Source of the DNA: Ricordea florida
Lineage: Eukaryota > Cnidaria > Anthozoa > Corallimorpharia > Ricordeidae
Assembly (NCBI GenBank): GCA_949710005.1
Contig: OX453277.1
Span: 12,352,678-12,416,677 of the forward strand
Direction: 5' to 3'
Length of the DNA: 64,000 bases
Of the stretch, positions 36,201 through 48,097 are shown in pieces. The position numbers and the translations under genes were made by a program. Each line of letters begins with the position of its first letter. Position 1 is the first letter of the stretch. Under the pieces are notes generated by a model that was given only the letters and a program-made list of their open reading frames with translations, was not told the origin of the DNA and searched no databases.

Positions 36201-39200
36201 TTTAATTGAATATTTAAAGCTACAAGGTAAAATATAAATAAAACCATACTTTTGTTCTCTTTTCCAAAGTATTACTATGCACTTTGACTCATTTTTTGAC
36301 AGTCAGTGAGATAATACAGATATAATGATGACCATGCAATTTTCTCCTTTTCATGGCCCAGTTGTTCAAAAACTGTATACCATCCAGTGGATAAGAAACT
36401 TTCTTTTCTTATCCCTTTACCACTGGATAGCAATTATTTATAGCACGGATTTATCTTGTGAATAGGGTTATTCACACTTTGATAAACTGGGGCTAGTTGT
36501 ATTATTTTGTTTGTAAATATAATTTTTGATTATACCCTCCATAAACTTTCGAAAAAGTCTAACAGCCATTGCACCGCCATCTGATGTTTTAACATCACTT
36601 TTGTTTCCTATGAATGAGACACCTTCTCCCTCTGTTCCATAAAAAGTGACGGTTTCACCACTTGCATACTTGTGGCACATCATGATGACAACATGGCAAT
36701 CATGATTATAGTGAAGGATGTCTGCCTGCAATGACAAGCATATGTACAAGAAAAGCAATATACATACTGAATTGTGTTAAAAAACACAAATTTTAATATG
36801 AAAAATATGATTTTTCAAAAACAATAAGTATAATTATAATATACAGTTAATAATTATATAATAAACACCAACAAAAAACAATACCTCCATAGCAATAATT
36901 AATGAAATGATATACAGATGCTATAATATGGCCAACAGTATGCAAAAGAGCATTGCCCACACATTTGTTGAGTGCTACTGTTTAAAGTTTTTCTTCAAAA
37001 TTATACTTTATGTAATGTTTAATAAATGAGCAGCAGTGTTTTATCAAGTTTAAAACATGAGGCACAGCCGAGTGTTTTAGACTTGATAAATTATGAAATG
37101 CGAATTTATTGAATGGCTTCAAACTCTTCTGATGTAGATCAACTCATTCTTGTACTAATATTTAGATTTGAGGTTATTTTGGCCCAGAAAATTGAACGTA
37201 AAATTCAGCCATGTCTTTATCAGATATAAAGACACTCATTAATAATTACTCATTACTATTAATGAGTTTCTGAATATATATTGTATCATCTCACAGTGCA
37301 GAGTCATTTCAGCACTGGGTAAAACACCAACTAGGCAGGGAGCAACCAGTTCTCTAAGTCTAGCAGGCAGCTGGGAACCTCAACAAGATGCGGAGGCCAG
37401 GACTGCTGTCTTCTGGATAGCGTCACTAAGGCACTCGCTCTCAATGCCTAGATGTTTATTATTTATTTTATTGAACTACTTCAATAGCTAAATAATGCCA
37501 ATGTTCTTCCCTTGTATGTTATTTTCTTTCTGGATTTACCATAAAGGCCTGGCTGTCACATAGTCCAAAACAGAAAACAATAAACAAAGAAGTTTGATCA
37601 AAAGACAAAAAGCTACTTAATTTTATCATCTCTGTATAATAAATACTTAATTGGCTACATAGTGCTAATTTTAATGTAAAAAAGACAAAACAGTAATAGA
37701 TGGGCAGAAATCATTGTGAGTTTAAATATTTTGAAAATTATTATGATTAAATATCATTACGAAACAAATAAACATGTTACAGTGAGATAAACACATTGAA
37801 TTAACTCACCCGTTTTTCCAGAAGTCTTTTTTGCTGAGTGATGTTTGTTTTTAAGTTTTTCAGTTTGTCAACATCCTTGAGCCGTTTCGGAAATGGTGTC
37901 TCACATTCCCCACATATCTTTGCAGCTATTGGCTGTTCTTCTGAACAGTAGGAGCACCTCTGGATTACAAAAAATAAATAATTTAACAAAATAAAGCAAC
38001 CATAAATTTTACTTAGGACCTAATGAATGCTCTTTTGGGCTACATCACGGGCATTTCACAGATTTTTGGTCTAATCTGTTCTGAAATTAGTGGTTAAGGT
38101 AACTTAACCCAAGGAAGACATAATTCCCTAACTTTGTGGATAGAAATCAAACTCAAACTATAAATATTGATTTTCAACAATAACGCTCGGATGAAAAAAA
38201 AATTTAAGTTGCAATCCATTTCCATCCAAGCCATCAGCAGGAAAGCTGCTTGCTGACAGTTTCAGTGCTCTTATATAGCAATTATTGTTAATAAAAATGA
38301 GCATTATGAGCGTTAACTATAAATTTTAGCTGTTTGGAAATCTGTCAAAATCCGTGACAAAGGTGCAATCATTATACTGGAGTAATTTTCTAATATTTCA
38401 TTAGAAATATGAGCTGGGAAAACCTTTGGCAGTCCAGACTTATGATGTGAGATGTAGTCACCATCAATTTATTCAGATCATTAGTGCCACTTGCCTTATA
38501 ACCTTTCCTCCCTTTTGCTTGTGAGTTATCTATGGGACAAGTGCACATTTAAGAACCATTTTTATTCACATTTCTAATTTTGCCTTATGTCTATAGTTAT
38601 AACATTGCAGCCATAATTAAAGATTCTACTGTAAAGCGCAACCAAACTTATTCAGTGGATTATTCACACGCCAAACGTGTCACAAGTAAGATTCTAAAAC
38701 ATTACATCAATTTAAAAAGGACAGCCTTAGTATACATATCCGCTTTTTTTGGCTGCTTGGATTGTCAAATAATTTGAGTGATGGGCTGATAGGCTCTTAC
38801 AAGTTCCTAGTAAAGCTACGCGTAATCATTTATAAGCTTAAATTTGTTCAGATTTGTTTGCCATATTTACTACGTACAGCGCACCGCGTAGCGAATATAT
38901 ACACATTGTAAAGCAGTAAAGGAAGCTTTCCCGCGACGTATCCTAGGAGTTGGAGTGCCAGGGTATTCCGTAGTTTAGCTAGCCAACTTAATGACTGAGT
39001 AGCTATACTGGTATGGCAAGCATTCAAACTGTTCGCAGTGAAGCAACATTTGAATTAAACTAAAACCCCTGGGAGCAACTCTGTGAATGAACGTGATCCA
39101 TAAACGGTTCATTAGCTTAAAATAAAAGAGCATGCGTGAACATAAATTAAAACAAGCAATTATTCAATAGAAAACACTAAGAAAATTATAAAACACTTAC

Positions 39201-39207
39201 CAGCCAT
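33257..39207 (-). CDS. Zinc-ribbon protein of unknown function, right-end gene of the giant transposon (8 exons)
   Basis: Proposed exons on the minus strand: 39207-39201, 38785-38736, 37959-37810, 36725-36536, 35615-35556, 34561-34481, 34017-33943 and 33540-33257. All junctions are GT-AG and in phase, giving 298 aa and a TAG stop. ATG is 42 bases inside the right TIR. A zinc ribbon (C21-x2-C24-x10-C35-x2-C38) is followed by a Lys-rich helix, then a conserved-looking block with HDCHVVIMMCHKYASG (exon 4). A Ser/Pro-rich linker encoded by three small phase-1 exons leads to the C-terminal domain (GDMVVYVLNGTIVAGGHV...). Exons 6 and 7 are similar to each other. The shortest exons (1 and 2) are the least certain. 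No family recognized; it may assist transposition or alter host defence (inference). Confidence 0.68.
36361..36440. mobile_element. Short TIR element in intron 4 of the zinc-ribbon gene
   Basis: ATCCAGTGGATAAGAAA and TTATCCCTTTACCACTGGAT pair across an 80-bp segment. It is probably a small MITE. Confidence 0.5.
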
Positions 39208-39249
39208 GCTTGACCTTCTTTTGTTTTTCGCGGGAAACGCATCGACCCG

Positions 39250-39370
39250 CAGCATTGGAACCTAGTCTTCACTCTGTTATCTTTCCAGTGTCATGAAATA
39301 GTGATTATCATAAATTGACGCCTAATTTATATTTTACGATAATCGTAATTCCAGCCTCGAGGACATGTTG
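39250..39370 (-). repeat. Right TIR of the giant transposon, probable promoter
   Basis: Exact inverse of 14571-14691. The TATAAAT box maps to 39325-39331 on the minus strand, upstream of the zinc-ribbon gene start at 39207. TATATAC follows at 39371-39377. Confidence 0.88.
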
Positions 39371-39445
39371 TATATACACACGTACGTACATACTACATAC
39401 ATACATACATACAGAAAGACAGACAGACAGACATAAATAAATAAT
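39371..39445. repeat. ACAT and CAGA microsatellite
   Basis: TATATACACACGTACGTACA is followed by ACAT units and then CAGA units. This is the right flank of the giant element and continues the target sequence. Confidence 0.85.
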
Positions 39446-39746
39446 CACAAAAATTTCAAATTCGCCTGGATTAGGGTGCGTCCTCCTTCGTCGAACGCTG
39501 AATAAGGCAGTGTATATATTGCACTCACTTAATAAGTGAATTGCAACTCAGATCGATCGTGAGATTGGCATAGTTGTAACGGCGAAGACCCAGACCAAAC
39601 AAAAACGAAGACGCCCGTGTAATTTTGATGTTTTATGGACTTTGCTTTGAAATTCAGAAAAAAAAAAACTGCCATTAGATCGCATATGTTATCCGATGTG
39701 CAACATTTCCTTGAATTACGGTGAAAATACAATGTCAAGCGCTCAC

Positions 39747-40053
39747 CAAGAGAAAATTACGATAGAGAACATAACCCCGTCTGAGATGATAAGAAGACAG
39801 AATCTATTTTTAGCGCGGAGTCTATTTATATCTCGTTCCATGGCTGCGCGGTTTCCCAATAACGCAAGAGTAAAATCGTTGTCAAACGAAACCAGACCCC
39901 CATGGCGCATTGCAATTACAACCCCGTGATGAGAAGGACATCAGCCATTGGTCAGTTAAAATAGTTTTCGGATCTAAAAATAGATTCTGTTCCCTTATCA
40001 TAGTAAGAGAACCCAGTATGGAAGATGCATTCTCAGTTACCTCATTTTCTCTT
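39747..40053. mobile_element. hAT-like MITE, copy 1
   Basis: It starts CAAGAGAAAATTACG, ends CCTCATTTTCTCTT and is flanked by the 8-bp duplication GCGCTCAC (39739-39746 and 40054-40061). The internal sequence matches 58261-58522 in inverted orientation, including subterminal CAGAATCTATTTTTAG repeats. An 8-bp duplication and CA-type ends suggest the hAT superfamily. Confidence 0.85.
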
Positions 40054-40241
40054 GCGCTCACTTGAATTTAGGGGCTTAGGTACAATTTTTCAAAGGGGTG
40101 ATTCGTTCCTGGGTTCACACTATGTCACAACCAGAGTATCTACCAGATTTGCATGTTTAAGTTAGAAGCCTACAAAACAGCTGCATAGTTAAGTCAAGTT
40201 CCACGAAACTTAAATTCTTATCGTCGTTTGCTCACCACAAG

Positions 40242-40382
40242 CAGTGCCGTAACAAGGGTAAAATATGGGGGAGCACGCGAGATAAAATTTTATTTTTAAC
40301 ATTTTATACAAGTCTGTTTTTACTTTTTGGGAAAAAAACTGGGGGGCACGCCCCCCCGGACCCTCCCCTTGCTACGGCACTG
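40242..40382. mobile_element. hAT-like TIR element, 141 bp
   Basis: CAGTGCCGTAACAAGGG at the left end pairs with CCCCTTGCTACGGCACTG at the right. CAGTG ends are common in hAT elements. No clear 8-bp duplication remains. Confidence 0.6.
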
Positions 40383-40569
40383 ACGGAGGGGGACCACGGA
40401 AACCCAACGAAACAAAACTATTTATAATTGAAATCCACGTTGAAGACGGATTTCTCGGAGTCGAAATCCATTTTTGGATTTCATGTTTTATTGAAAAATC
40501 CGAAAGCCGGATTTCAAAATCTAAATCTGGATTTCCCAATCAAGAACACCCTGAAAGAGTTACTAAAAT

Positions 40570-41265
40570 ATCTAGAGACCAGATTGCCCGGGGGATATCC
40601 CCGGGGGGGTGGTACTAAAAAAAGTCAATACGAGGAGGCTCCGCCTCGAGGTCCGATCTCCTACCCGTGTACATACCATTTTTGGCAGAAAAGATACCCC
40701 TTTCGTATACCTTCCATTAGAAAATAGTATCCCTTTCAAGCGACTGAAATCAAGCGTACCTTGACTAAGCTTGGGATTCAAGTTGTACTAAAAGAAGGTG
40801 TCGACAAGATGAAGTAATATAAATAATAAAGACGAAAGCGTGATGCGTTGACTGAAATCCACCAATCACGCGAATAGACAGTAATGCGAACCCAACGAGT
40901 TTTATTTTTAACTGCTCTCACTGGCTCGTCTTGAGAATAAATCGCTAAAACAGGAAGTCTTCTTGTCATTTCCATGCTGTGTTCAATAAATTAAAACAGT
41001 ACAGTCATGAGGTATGTGTGTTCGAAATATTTTAATGAAAGGCCCTTTTATTATATATATTCATATATTTATATTCAGATTTCTCTATCCTTTCACATAC
41101 TTCGACTCGTGAAATTCCTACCCTTTCATATACCCTTTCAGGCGGGGCATCCCCTTATAGGCCATTATAGGGAGTACCCATCCCCCCCCGCCCCCCCCAG
41201 GAAGATATCACGACGGGCTCAAATAATCTGTGGGTTTCCTGTGGCATACTAGTCTATAGCCTACG
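40570..41265. repeat. Dispersed repeat segment with G/C runs
   Basis: CCCGGGGGATATCCCCGGGG at about 40587 and repeated TACCCTTTC-type motifs near 40690-40740 and 41090-41140 suggest a repetitive element in two pieces. No protein is supported. Confidence 0.35.
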
Positions 41266-41529
41266 TGTAGACGGCTCCGCTTGCAACAAAGGAAATAGGA
41301 GAGGTCAGCTCACAGGCTTGATAATTTTTAAAAAGATTTTGCTTAGGAATGTATGACAAAGTTTGTAAGTTGCCTTACTTTTTAAAGGGGAAAAGTATTC
41401 TCCTTTGGCAAAGTTTTACGGGCAGAAACATCTTTGTTACTTAAATATAGAGCGAGGTTTTGCGCCCAAAAACGTCCCATAAAGAGAAGAGGATTTGGGA
41501 GCTGGCGATTACCCGGCGCCACCATATTA

Positions 41530-41793
41530 GGGACGGACCATTAGAATAGTGATGGGGGAGGGGGGTGGGGAATTTTCAGCTTGCACGTTTTTTTTTTTTT
41601 TTTTCAGGTGAACCCCACTGCACGAATTTTTTTTTACTACGTGTGAAAAAGTCACAATTGGACCTTCCTTCTGCATGAATTTTTTTTATCTTCTTCTTTG
41701 CATGAATTTTTTTTCTTGGCATTTTCCCTTGCGTGAATTTTTTTGTTTTTTCCCCACCCCCCGTCCCCCATCACTTTTCTAATGGTCCGTCCC
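41530..41793. mobile_element. Harbinger-like MITE, copy A
   Basis: GGGACGGACCATTAGAATAG pairs with CTTTTCTAATGGTCCGTCCC; TTA flanks it on both sides (41527-41529 and 41794-41796). A 3-bp TTA duplication and G-rich ends are typical of PIF/Harbinger. Another copy is at 54399-54694. Confidence 0.78.
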
Positions 41794-41796
41794 TTA

Positions 41797-43837
41797 GAAA
41801 CGCCGAGAAGACCCTGGGACTGGCAATGAGAAGTGTGACAGGTTGTAAAAGTACCCGAGGCGTGACAGGTTCCGTATTATTCAACAATCAACAAATACTG
41901 AAAACACTGTACAAAGGCCACCGTATGTCTTCGGTAACAAAAGGTTAGGTGGCGGGAATTCGCTTTGATCTAAGTAAGCGGTAACCCGTGCGGAAAACCT
42001 CAAATTTCTGAAAAGCCGCAGCGCATAGTTTGATTGTTTGGCGCTGAAAACGTAAAGAAAGGCTATCTGTCTTATTGCAGTATGGATCATTTGATTTACT
42101 GGGCAGGCTTGGCATGAGCGAAGCTAATTAACAGGATCCTTGATGAATAGGGGTCTTGAGATATTGACAGCGGAAAACTTACCTCTTTATTATACTATAA
42201 CATTCCTTCAGCGGCCTTAAATTTGACGTTCGCAAAGGTAAGTAAATGTATTGTTTACTTTTAGATCTCGGCTTGAAGTACTTTTAATCCGCTTTTGGTC
42301 ACTTGAGCAGAATTTCTTCTGCGCACGCTTTGTAAACTGCTTTTGCCTCTTTTTGCAATGTTTGCGGAACAGTGTCGATTTCTTAGGTAAAATTGAGAGC
42401 TCATTATGTTCTTAACCAGATGGCTGCATTCAGCTTTCATCACACGAAGCTTTTACGGGTATACGTTTTTAGGTACCCAATGTTTGGAATTGAGGCTCGA
42501 ATTGCGTTTCATCGTACGCTGGACAACGTTATTTCAAGCACGCTTCATGAATTAAAGAAGCTCTAAACACCTTTCAACTACGCTTTGTCCGAAATTGTTT
42601 CCTTTACATAAAATTACAACGGTTGCTTAAACCATCTCGTGTTTTTTAATCAAAGTTCTCATATTTTGTCTTAGTTTGATCGTGAGCGCTGCCTGTAAAT
42701 TTCTATGCGAAGATGAAACCCGATAACGGAGATTTCATTATCACATTGAGATTTCACATTAACGAGATACCTTGGGAAACTCTTCACTGTTGCCATATGC
42801 TGCTGTTGAAGTTATGTGAAGGGCACGTTCAGGAAATTGCGCTCGCGTGAAAACGAAATCCAATGAAAAGTTAGAGAAGCTCTTCAATAGTTCAGCAGCT
42901 TTCAACAATTGTTTTTCTACCGTCTCTCAGGGCATCAGATAACAAACGTATTTCAAAAATGCATACACTGGAAGTGAAACTACATTTCCTTTCGGACGGC
43001 AACCGGCGACAGTCACAGTAGGCTTCCTGCACTTTGTTGGGTTCGTTCGTTCGATTTTAATCGAAAAAATCACGATTCGAAGGTAACATCGTAACAATGG
43101 AGTATTGTTAGGTTACAAGAAAGTTTGCGACATGTGCGCTGCCCTTTGAAAGTAAAAACAAGCGTTCCATTTATCGACATTTAGCGGCAGCCCTAACCCA
43201 AACAGTGGCTTTGACATGCGAATTGCAAGTTATAAAAGAAGTATTTAAAACTAAAGTGTTTTGTCCTAGAGGCAAACAAAAAAATTGTAAACAGCTCCCT
43301 AGCTTGGTATATGTGTTAAGCACCTGCTAAGTGACGGCTAGTTTAACGGTTATAAAATTTCTATACTGCCATGTATTTTCTCTAACTTAAGTTTTTAAGC
43401 TTAATACGGTCGGTTGTTTTTTGGTTTATTGTGTAATGTGCTTATCACTTCAATTAAAACTCGATGAGTGGTGAGACGTACTTGTGGCTTTTACCCCCCG
43501 TATGCGTTTGTTATTGTTCGCAAAGTCAACAGAGACTGAAGATGCTTTCAATTACAGAAAGTTCCTTCTGAATATTCATTTTCCAGATCTGTTCAGTGAT
43601 ATGGGTAGTTACATGGAAATTTTTTCTAAGTTAATACTACAAACCAAGACTGCAAATTTTTTCTCGTCTTGTCAATGCACTCGCAACTACGCGTTGTTTA
43701 GTTCCTTCGGGGACATTCCACGGCGCCCATCGCCGGTCAAAGTTATGAGCATTTCCTGAACGGACAAGTTCATAATAATTAAGCTTGATTCTATCAATTA
43801 AATGAGATTGTATCAATTTCCTTCTTATCTTTTGCAG
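41797..43837. other. Upstream region of the tetraspan gene
   Basis: No coding domain recognized. A splice acceptor (cttttgcag) ends at 43837, so a noncoding first exon of the next gene should lie somewhere in this interval or further left; I could not locate it. Confidence 0.45.
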
Positions 43838-43839
43838 AC

Positions 43840-45362
43840 ATGTCGGCGGTGTCTGTACTGTGGACAATTCTTTCGTTGGTGCTGCTATTTACGTGTTCGC
43901 TGGCGTTTTTCTCGCCGTTCTGGTACGAGCACGTTCCAAACCCCTTGTCAACAAACAGCAATGAATCCTTCGTCGCTTTTGGATTGCTTCGATTTTGCAC
44001 TCAAAAGCAATTTGTAACACTTCAGGAGATTAACGAGTGGAGTCCAAGATCTAAGTTTTGCTCGTTTTACGAAAGGGCATTTCCCGGAATACCTTCGTTG
44101 TTTTGGAAAGCTGCATTCACGTTGTTTGTACTAGCACAGTTGCTATTACTGGTTGCTGTACTGCTGGCGCATGTTGCGTGTTGTCGAAAATTTATTTGCG
44201 GGAAGTCACTGTTTGGCATTGCATCGCTGGTTCAGCTTTTTGCAGGTAACTTACGAGATACCGATTTAAGTGATACTAATAATTTTTTAAGTGTTAGAAA
44301 TATTTTTCCCTTTAGTTAAGAAAGCTACATGCATACAGTGTTTGCGCACTGTAACTGGAGCATGTCCAAACACACTCCAAGATGAAGTATGTAAACAATG
44401 AGTATAGTAGCAGTGAGTGGGTTAATTCTCAGGGAGAGGTGGGTGGTCAGGACTTATGTCACTGGCTTCCCCTTAGGGGTGGGGGATAGGCTGGTGCAAA
44501 TGGGGTGGGGGTCATAACTTTTTGTGCATTCTAATTTCCAACTTCTAGATCTGCGAGGAGTGCTACCCTCTATTTGCTTTAAATAGTTTGGTGAGTTTTA
44601 TTTAAGTTGTATTAAAACTGTTTCTTTGGTTGAGGGCGGGTCATCTTATTTCATGTGCAGACTCAAAAGGGGCTTCATTATGTTATGCATTGTTAAGAAC
44701 AGACCCACAGGAAATTATGTATCGTAAAATTAAAATGCACCTAACCACCCCCTAATAAATGACCAGTCCCTTAGGACCCTGGACCACAGGCAAACTTCGA
44801 GACTTCGGTAATTAAGTTGTGGTAGCAGTATCACCTTTTTAATTGGGGCTTTTGAAGATCACGTGGCTTGGGGCTGACTGTGCTTAAAAGATTCCTTCAG
44901 TTTTACCCCAGGTGTCATTGCTTTTCTTTTATGTGCCGAGTAACAGCTGGTGCTACATGAGAAATTATTGTACAGTCACAATGAATGGATAAAAATAAGA
45001 AATGATCCATGGTCAATGTTATTAGCCTCTTACACAATTTTCTTTGGGTTTTGTCCAAGGAATGTATGACCTCTGAGTTGAAGACTAATGGTTGCTGAGC
45101 TATGGTATTCATTCTAATTCTTTTTTTTTCTTCTTCAGTTATTTTTCTAACAGTTAGCCTGATTCTGTTTCCATTTGGACTGGATTCCAGTTTTGTTAAG
45201 CAGCACTGTGGTTCAACAAGTTCATTCTTTTATTCAGGAAGCTGTCGCCTTGCTTGGGGTTATGTTCTAGCCATTGTTAGTACAGCGCTGTTGATCTTCT
45301 GTCCTGTGCTGGCTCGGTATCTCTCAGTTACTACTCCTAGGTCAAAAGCGACAGTTGTGTAG
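43840..45362 (+). CDS. LHFPL-like tetraspan membrane protein (2 coding exons)
   Basis: Exons 43840-44245 and 45139-45362 join in phase 1 through a GT-AG intron, giving 209 aa, the usual length for the LHFPL family. There are four hydrophobic segments: SVLWTILSLVLLFTCSLAFF (about 4-24), FTLFVLAQLLLLVAVLLAHV (about 92-112), a third spanning the exon junction, and YVLAIVSTALLIFCPVLARY near the C-terminus. The first extracellular loop has FWYEH, SFVAFGLLRFC and a CSFYERAFPGIPSLFWKAA block that matches the family pattern (C...Y..F..IPS..W.A). The acceptor 3 bases before the ATG implies an upstream noncoding exon. LHFPL proteins are tetraspans that assist membrane receptor or channel complexes; the role here is unknown. 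Claudin/PMP22-like is the alternative. Confidence 0.78.
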
Positions 45363-46298
45363 CTTACACTGTACCACCTTTGGGTCAAATAATCAAGAAC
45401 AGACAGTGATAGTTATAACTGCAGTGAAGTGTACTATATGGCAAGATTTCATTTGCTCAGCCTCAAGCAAACTGTGTTTGGTCCTCAGTTGCTGTGGAGG
45501 CTTCTTCTCATTAGATCACCAAGTATGTGGAGATCAAGCAAAGTGGCAAGCAATATAATAAATCTAAAGGGATTTCAAATAGCAAAAATGGGAACATTTT
45601 ACTTCTTCACTTGCACGTGGTAGCTTAATGACTTCAAAGGATGTTCATAAGACAAAGAATTACCTTTTAAATAGCAGGTACTTCTCATTGACCTCTAGTG
45701 GTTTGGTTCATGGCAGTGGAATAGAGTGATTCTGTTCCTTGTTCTGTTAGTGCTGAAACCACATTGTACAGTAAAATAGTGTTGTTTGTGTCAGTTCAGT
45801 TATGCGGCATGGTTTCCTTAGCCAACGAAAAAGCTAAGTTGACATTTATTTTACAGTGTTCTACAATTATTATTCATATCAGAAGCTTAACAAAGAAATA
45901 GATCTTATCTCACTTGGTTTTAAATGTTAGCACGTACTATATTGTGCTGTTACAAAGTTTCAGGAAACATAACTAATATATTTTTTGAAGTGAAATGATG
46001 CACCAGCATCACAACATTTTCAGGTTGAGGTTGCAAGGATGTTGGTATTGATACCCCACTGTAGCATCTTTAGAACTGAACTTAATCTCACAAACATCGC
46101 CCAGACATTACAGAACTCGTGTACTTCAACTATGTGCTCTACGATCTCAGTTACATTTCTATGTGACATCATAACATCCGTTTTCTCCTAAGTTTACAGG
46201 TATATAGTAAAAGAGAACAACAATAACCTTTAATCGAATTAAGGAAGGCACTTATCTGATACTGATTCCCTTAATAAAGTAATGATACTGTATATAAC
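45363..46298. other. 3' flank of the tetraspan gene
   Basis: Presumed 3' UTR and spacer; no further gene seen. Confidence 0.45.
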
Positions 46299-46688
46299 CA
46301 GGAGCCCATTACACGGAGCGTGCAACTGCTATAGGTTCATGCAACGGCGTTTTCACAAGTAAGGTTATTTTTAGAGCGGCTTAATTGTCCCACGAAAAAA
46401 GTTGTTTCCGCTGTCTCAGTTATCTCATCGGAGCTACTATTCTCTGTGTAAATACCTTGACTATCGTCAGAAATGCTGTCCGAACACTCCGATGAAGACT
46501 CGTGTATGTCGGCTATGTTCGTTGTCGCTACAGGCAGTTATCATGCTACATATCAATCATGCACTAGCTTGTGATTGGTTCTCCCAAACCAATTCGCGGG
46601 AGAGATGATCTAAAAATAACCTTACTTGTGAAAACGCCGTTTCACAGACCTTGTATGGGAGTTGCACGCTCAGAGTAATGGGCTCCTG
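46299..46688. mobile_element. 390-bp MITE with about 85-bp TIRs
   Basis: CAGGAGCCCATTACACGGAG at the left returns inverted at the right, and both arms run on to GTTTTCACAAGTAAGGTTAT. ATATAAC flanks both ends (46292-46298 and 46689-46695). The CAGG ends suggest hAT. Confidence 0.8.
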
Positions 46689-46836
46689 ATATAACATGAC
46701 TTCACCACAGTGAACTATCAGACATCTGATCAAACACAGATAATACAATAGGTGTTCATATGCATATATTTCCAGCACATTTTATGAGGAATGTGAATGT
46801 ATGAAAATTTCATATAAGTGAACTGCCAAAGAGAGA

Positions 46837-46939
46837 TTTAATAAGTGAAAGATCATTGCAGTTATGTGAGCAACTGAAACAGTTTACAGTTACAGCTTTG
46901 GTTTTCTCACATAACTGTAACAATCTTTCACGTATTAAC
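46837..46939. repeat. Small hairpin repeat
   Basis: TTAATAAGTGAAAGATCATT and its inverse AATCTTTCACGTATTAA, with AGTTATGTGAG / CTCACATAACT inside, form a 103-bp foldback. Confidence 0.6.
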
Positions 46940-47201
46940 TTCTTATGCTGTCAAAGCAGTTGAAGAGTTGAAAAGATGCTGATAATAATGACAATTAGTA
47001 AATATCTACTAGTATACTAATGCAAATGCCACAATATGATTGGCTGAGCTACTTCATACTATCAGCCAAAATTTAGATTGCGGCACTTGCTTGAAGATTG
47101 TCTTCAAAATGGCAACAACTTTGTGCGTAAGCAAAGTTTCACAGGAAGAGTTAGTATGTTGGTATTATTTTCACAGACATTATGATTTTTACTGAGGGAT
47201 T

Positions 47202-47510
47202 GGTCATAAAGTACAGGAGGGGATGGGCCATCATTTCTGTGCATGTAAGAAGGGGTGGATTAAGAAAAACCATGCTATTCATTGAGGGTGGACCATGAAC
47301 AATTATGCTTCAATTTTATAGAGATTCTGATTGATACCATATAAAGGTGAATGGTACTTGATGTGTTAGTTTAGTAAGATGAGCCAGGCTTTGGAAGGGG
47401 ATGAGAGGGTGGGTCACTTATTCTTGTGTTAGGATTCAAGGGTGGGCTACTTTTTATTGTGTTTAACATGGAAGGGTGAGCCGGCAAACCCCCTCCTGTA
47501 CTTTATGACC
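47202..47510. mobile_element. 309-bp MITE
   Basis: GGTCATAAAGTACAGGAGGG at the left end is exactly inverted at the right end. The interior has repeated GGTGGGCC-like motifs. No target duplication seen. Confidence 0.7.
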
Positions 47511-48097
47511 AGTTCCGAAAAAAATTAAAATATTCGCCCCTGATTAGATTATTCGCTCCCAATTTCTATGAGGTGATACATGGTGATAGTTGATTACCCC
47601 TCAGGAATCTCAAGCTCATAATCTAACTGTTAATTATAATACTGGTAATAACAATATGGTCTATTAGTAATTCTACAAATGACCATGTGCTTCATACTGA
47701 AAAAAAGTAAAAATCTAATCAAATTATAAGCTGTAACTAAACACCACCATCATTGATTCTAATTATATTTTTTTACTTCACTGTGTTTTTCCTGCCATAC
47801 AGTAAGTAATTTTGTCACTCTAAACTCTGGGAAGTTTTAACGATGTCTAAGTCCTTTGGATAGAAAGTTAAATATTTGTGCTGCACTATCTCAAACTTTG
47901 ATCCCTCTACTGGTACCATCAGCATAGTTTTCACAATTGATGCTTTGGTGTAAATGGAGGCTGATTAAGGGGATTTTAAATGCACAAGGGTCAGCATCCA
48001 ACCTTGAATCCTCTGAAGCAGTCAATATCAATTCTTCCTCGTAATCCTTAAGTAGTTGCTAAAAGCCGATTCTGGCACAAAACACCTCCCTAGCACT
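47511..48097. other. Noncoding interval, no gene seen
   Basis: AT-rich DNA without recognizable domains. Confidence 0.45.

Larger units (their letters stand above)
14571..39370. mobile_element. Giant (24.8 kb) KDZ-type DNA transposon, apparently intact
   Basis: The two ends carry identical 121-bp TIRs starting CAACATGTCC. They are flanked by TATATAC on both sides (GTATATAC if the terminal base is shared). The left gene encodes a KDZ transposase in an unbroken spliced frame. The right gene, transcribed inward from the other end, is also intact, and a C2H2 zinc-finger gene sits in the middle. Perfect TIR identity and an open transposase frame suggest recent movement. Later or passenger repeats inside include a 113-bp satellite, a 190-bp palindrome and a Penelope-like fragment. 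KDZ elements are known as large, intron-bearing eukaryotic transposons. I recall 8-bp duplications reported for the related Zisupton family, which would fit, but I am not certain. Confidence 0.9.

Noticed and set aside
38320..38413. Alternative exon for the zinc-ribbon gene (minus strand, good acceptor at about 38414)
   Set aside because: Its possible donors leave the wrong phase for the next exon, whereas 38785-38736 fits both sides in frame.
43484..43759. Plus frame upstream of the tetraspan gene
   Set aside because: It does not join in frame to the acceptor at 43837 in any obvious way and has no membrane or domain signal.
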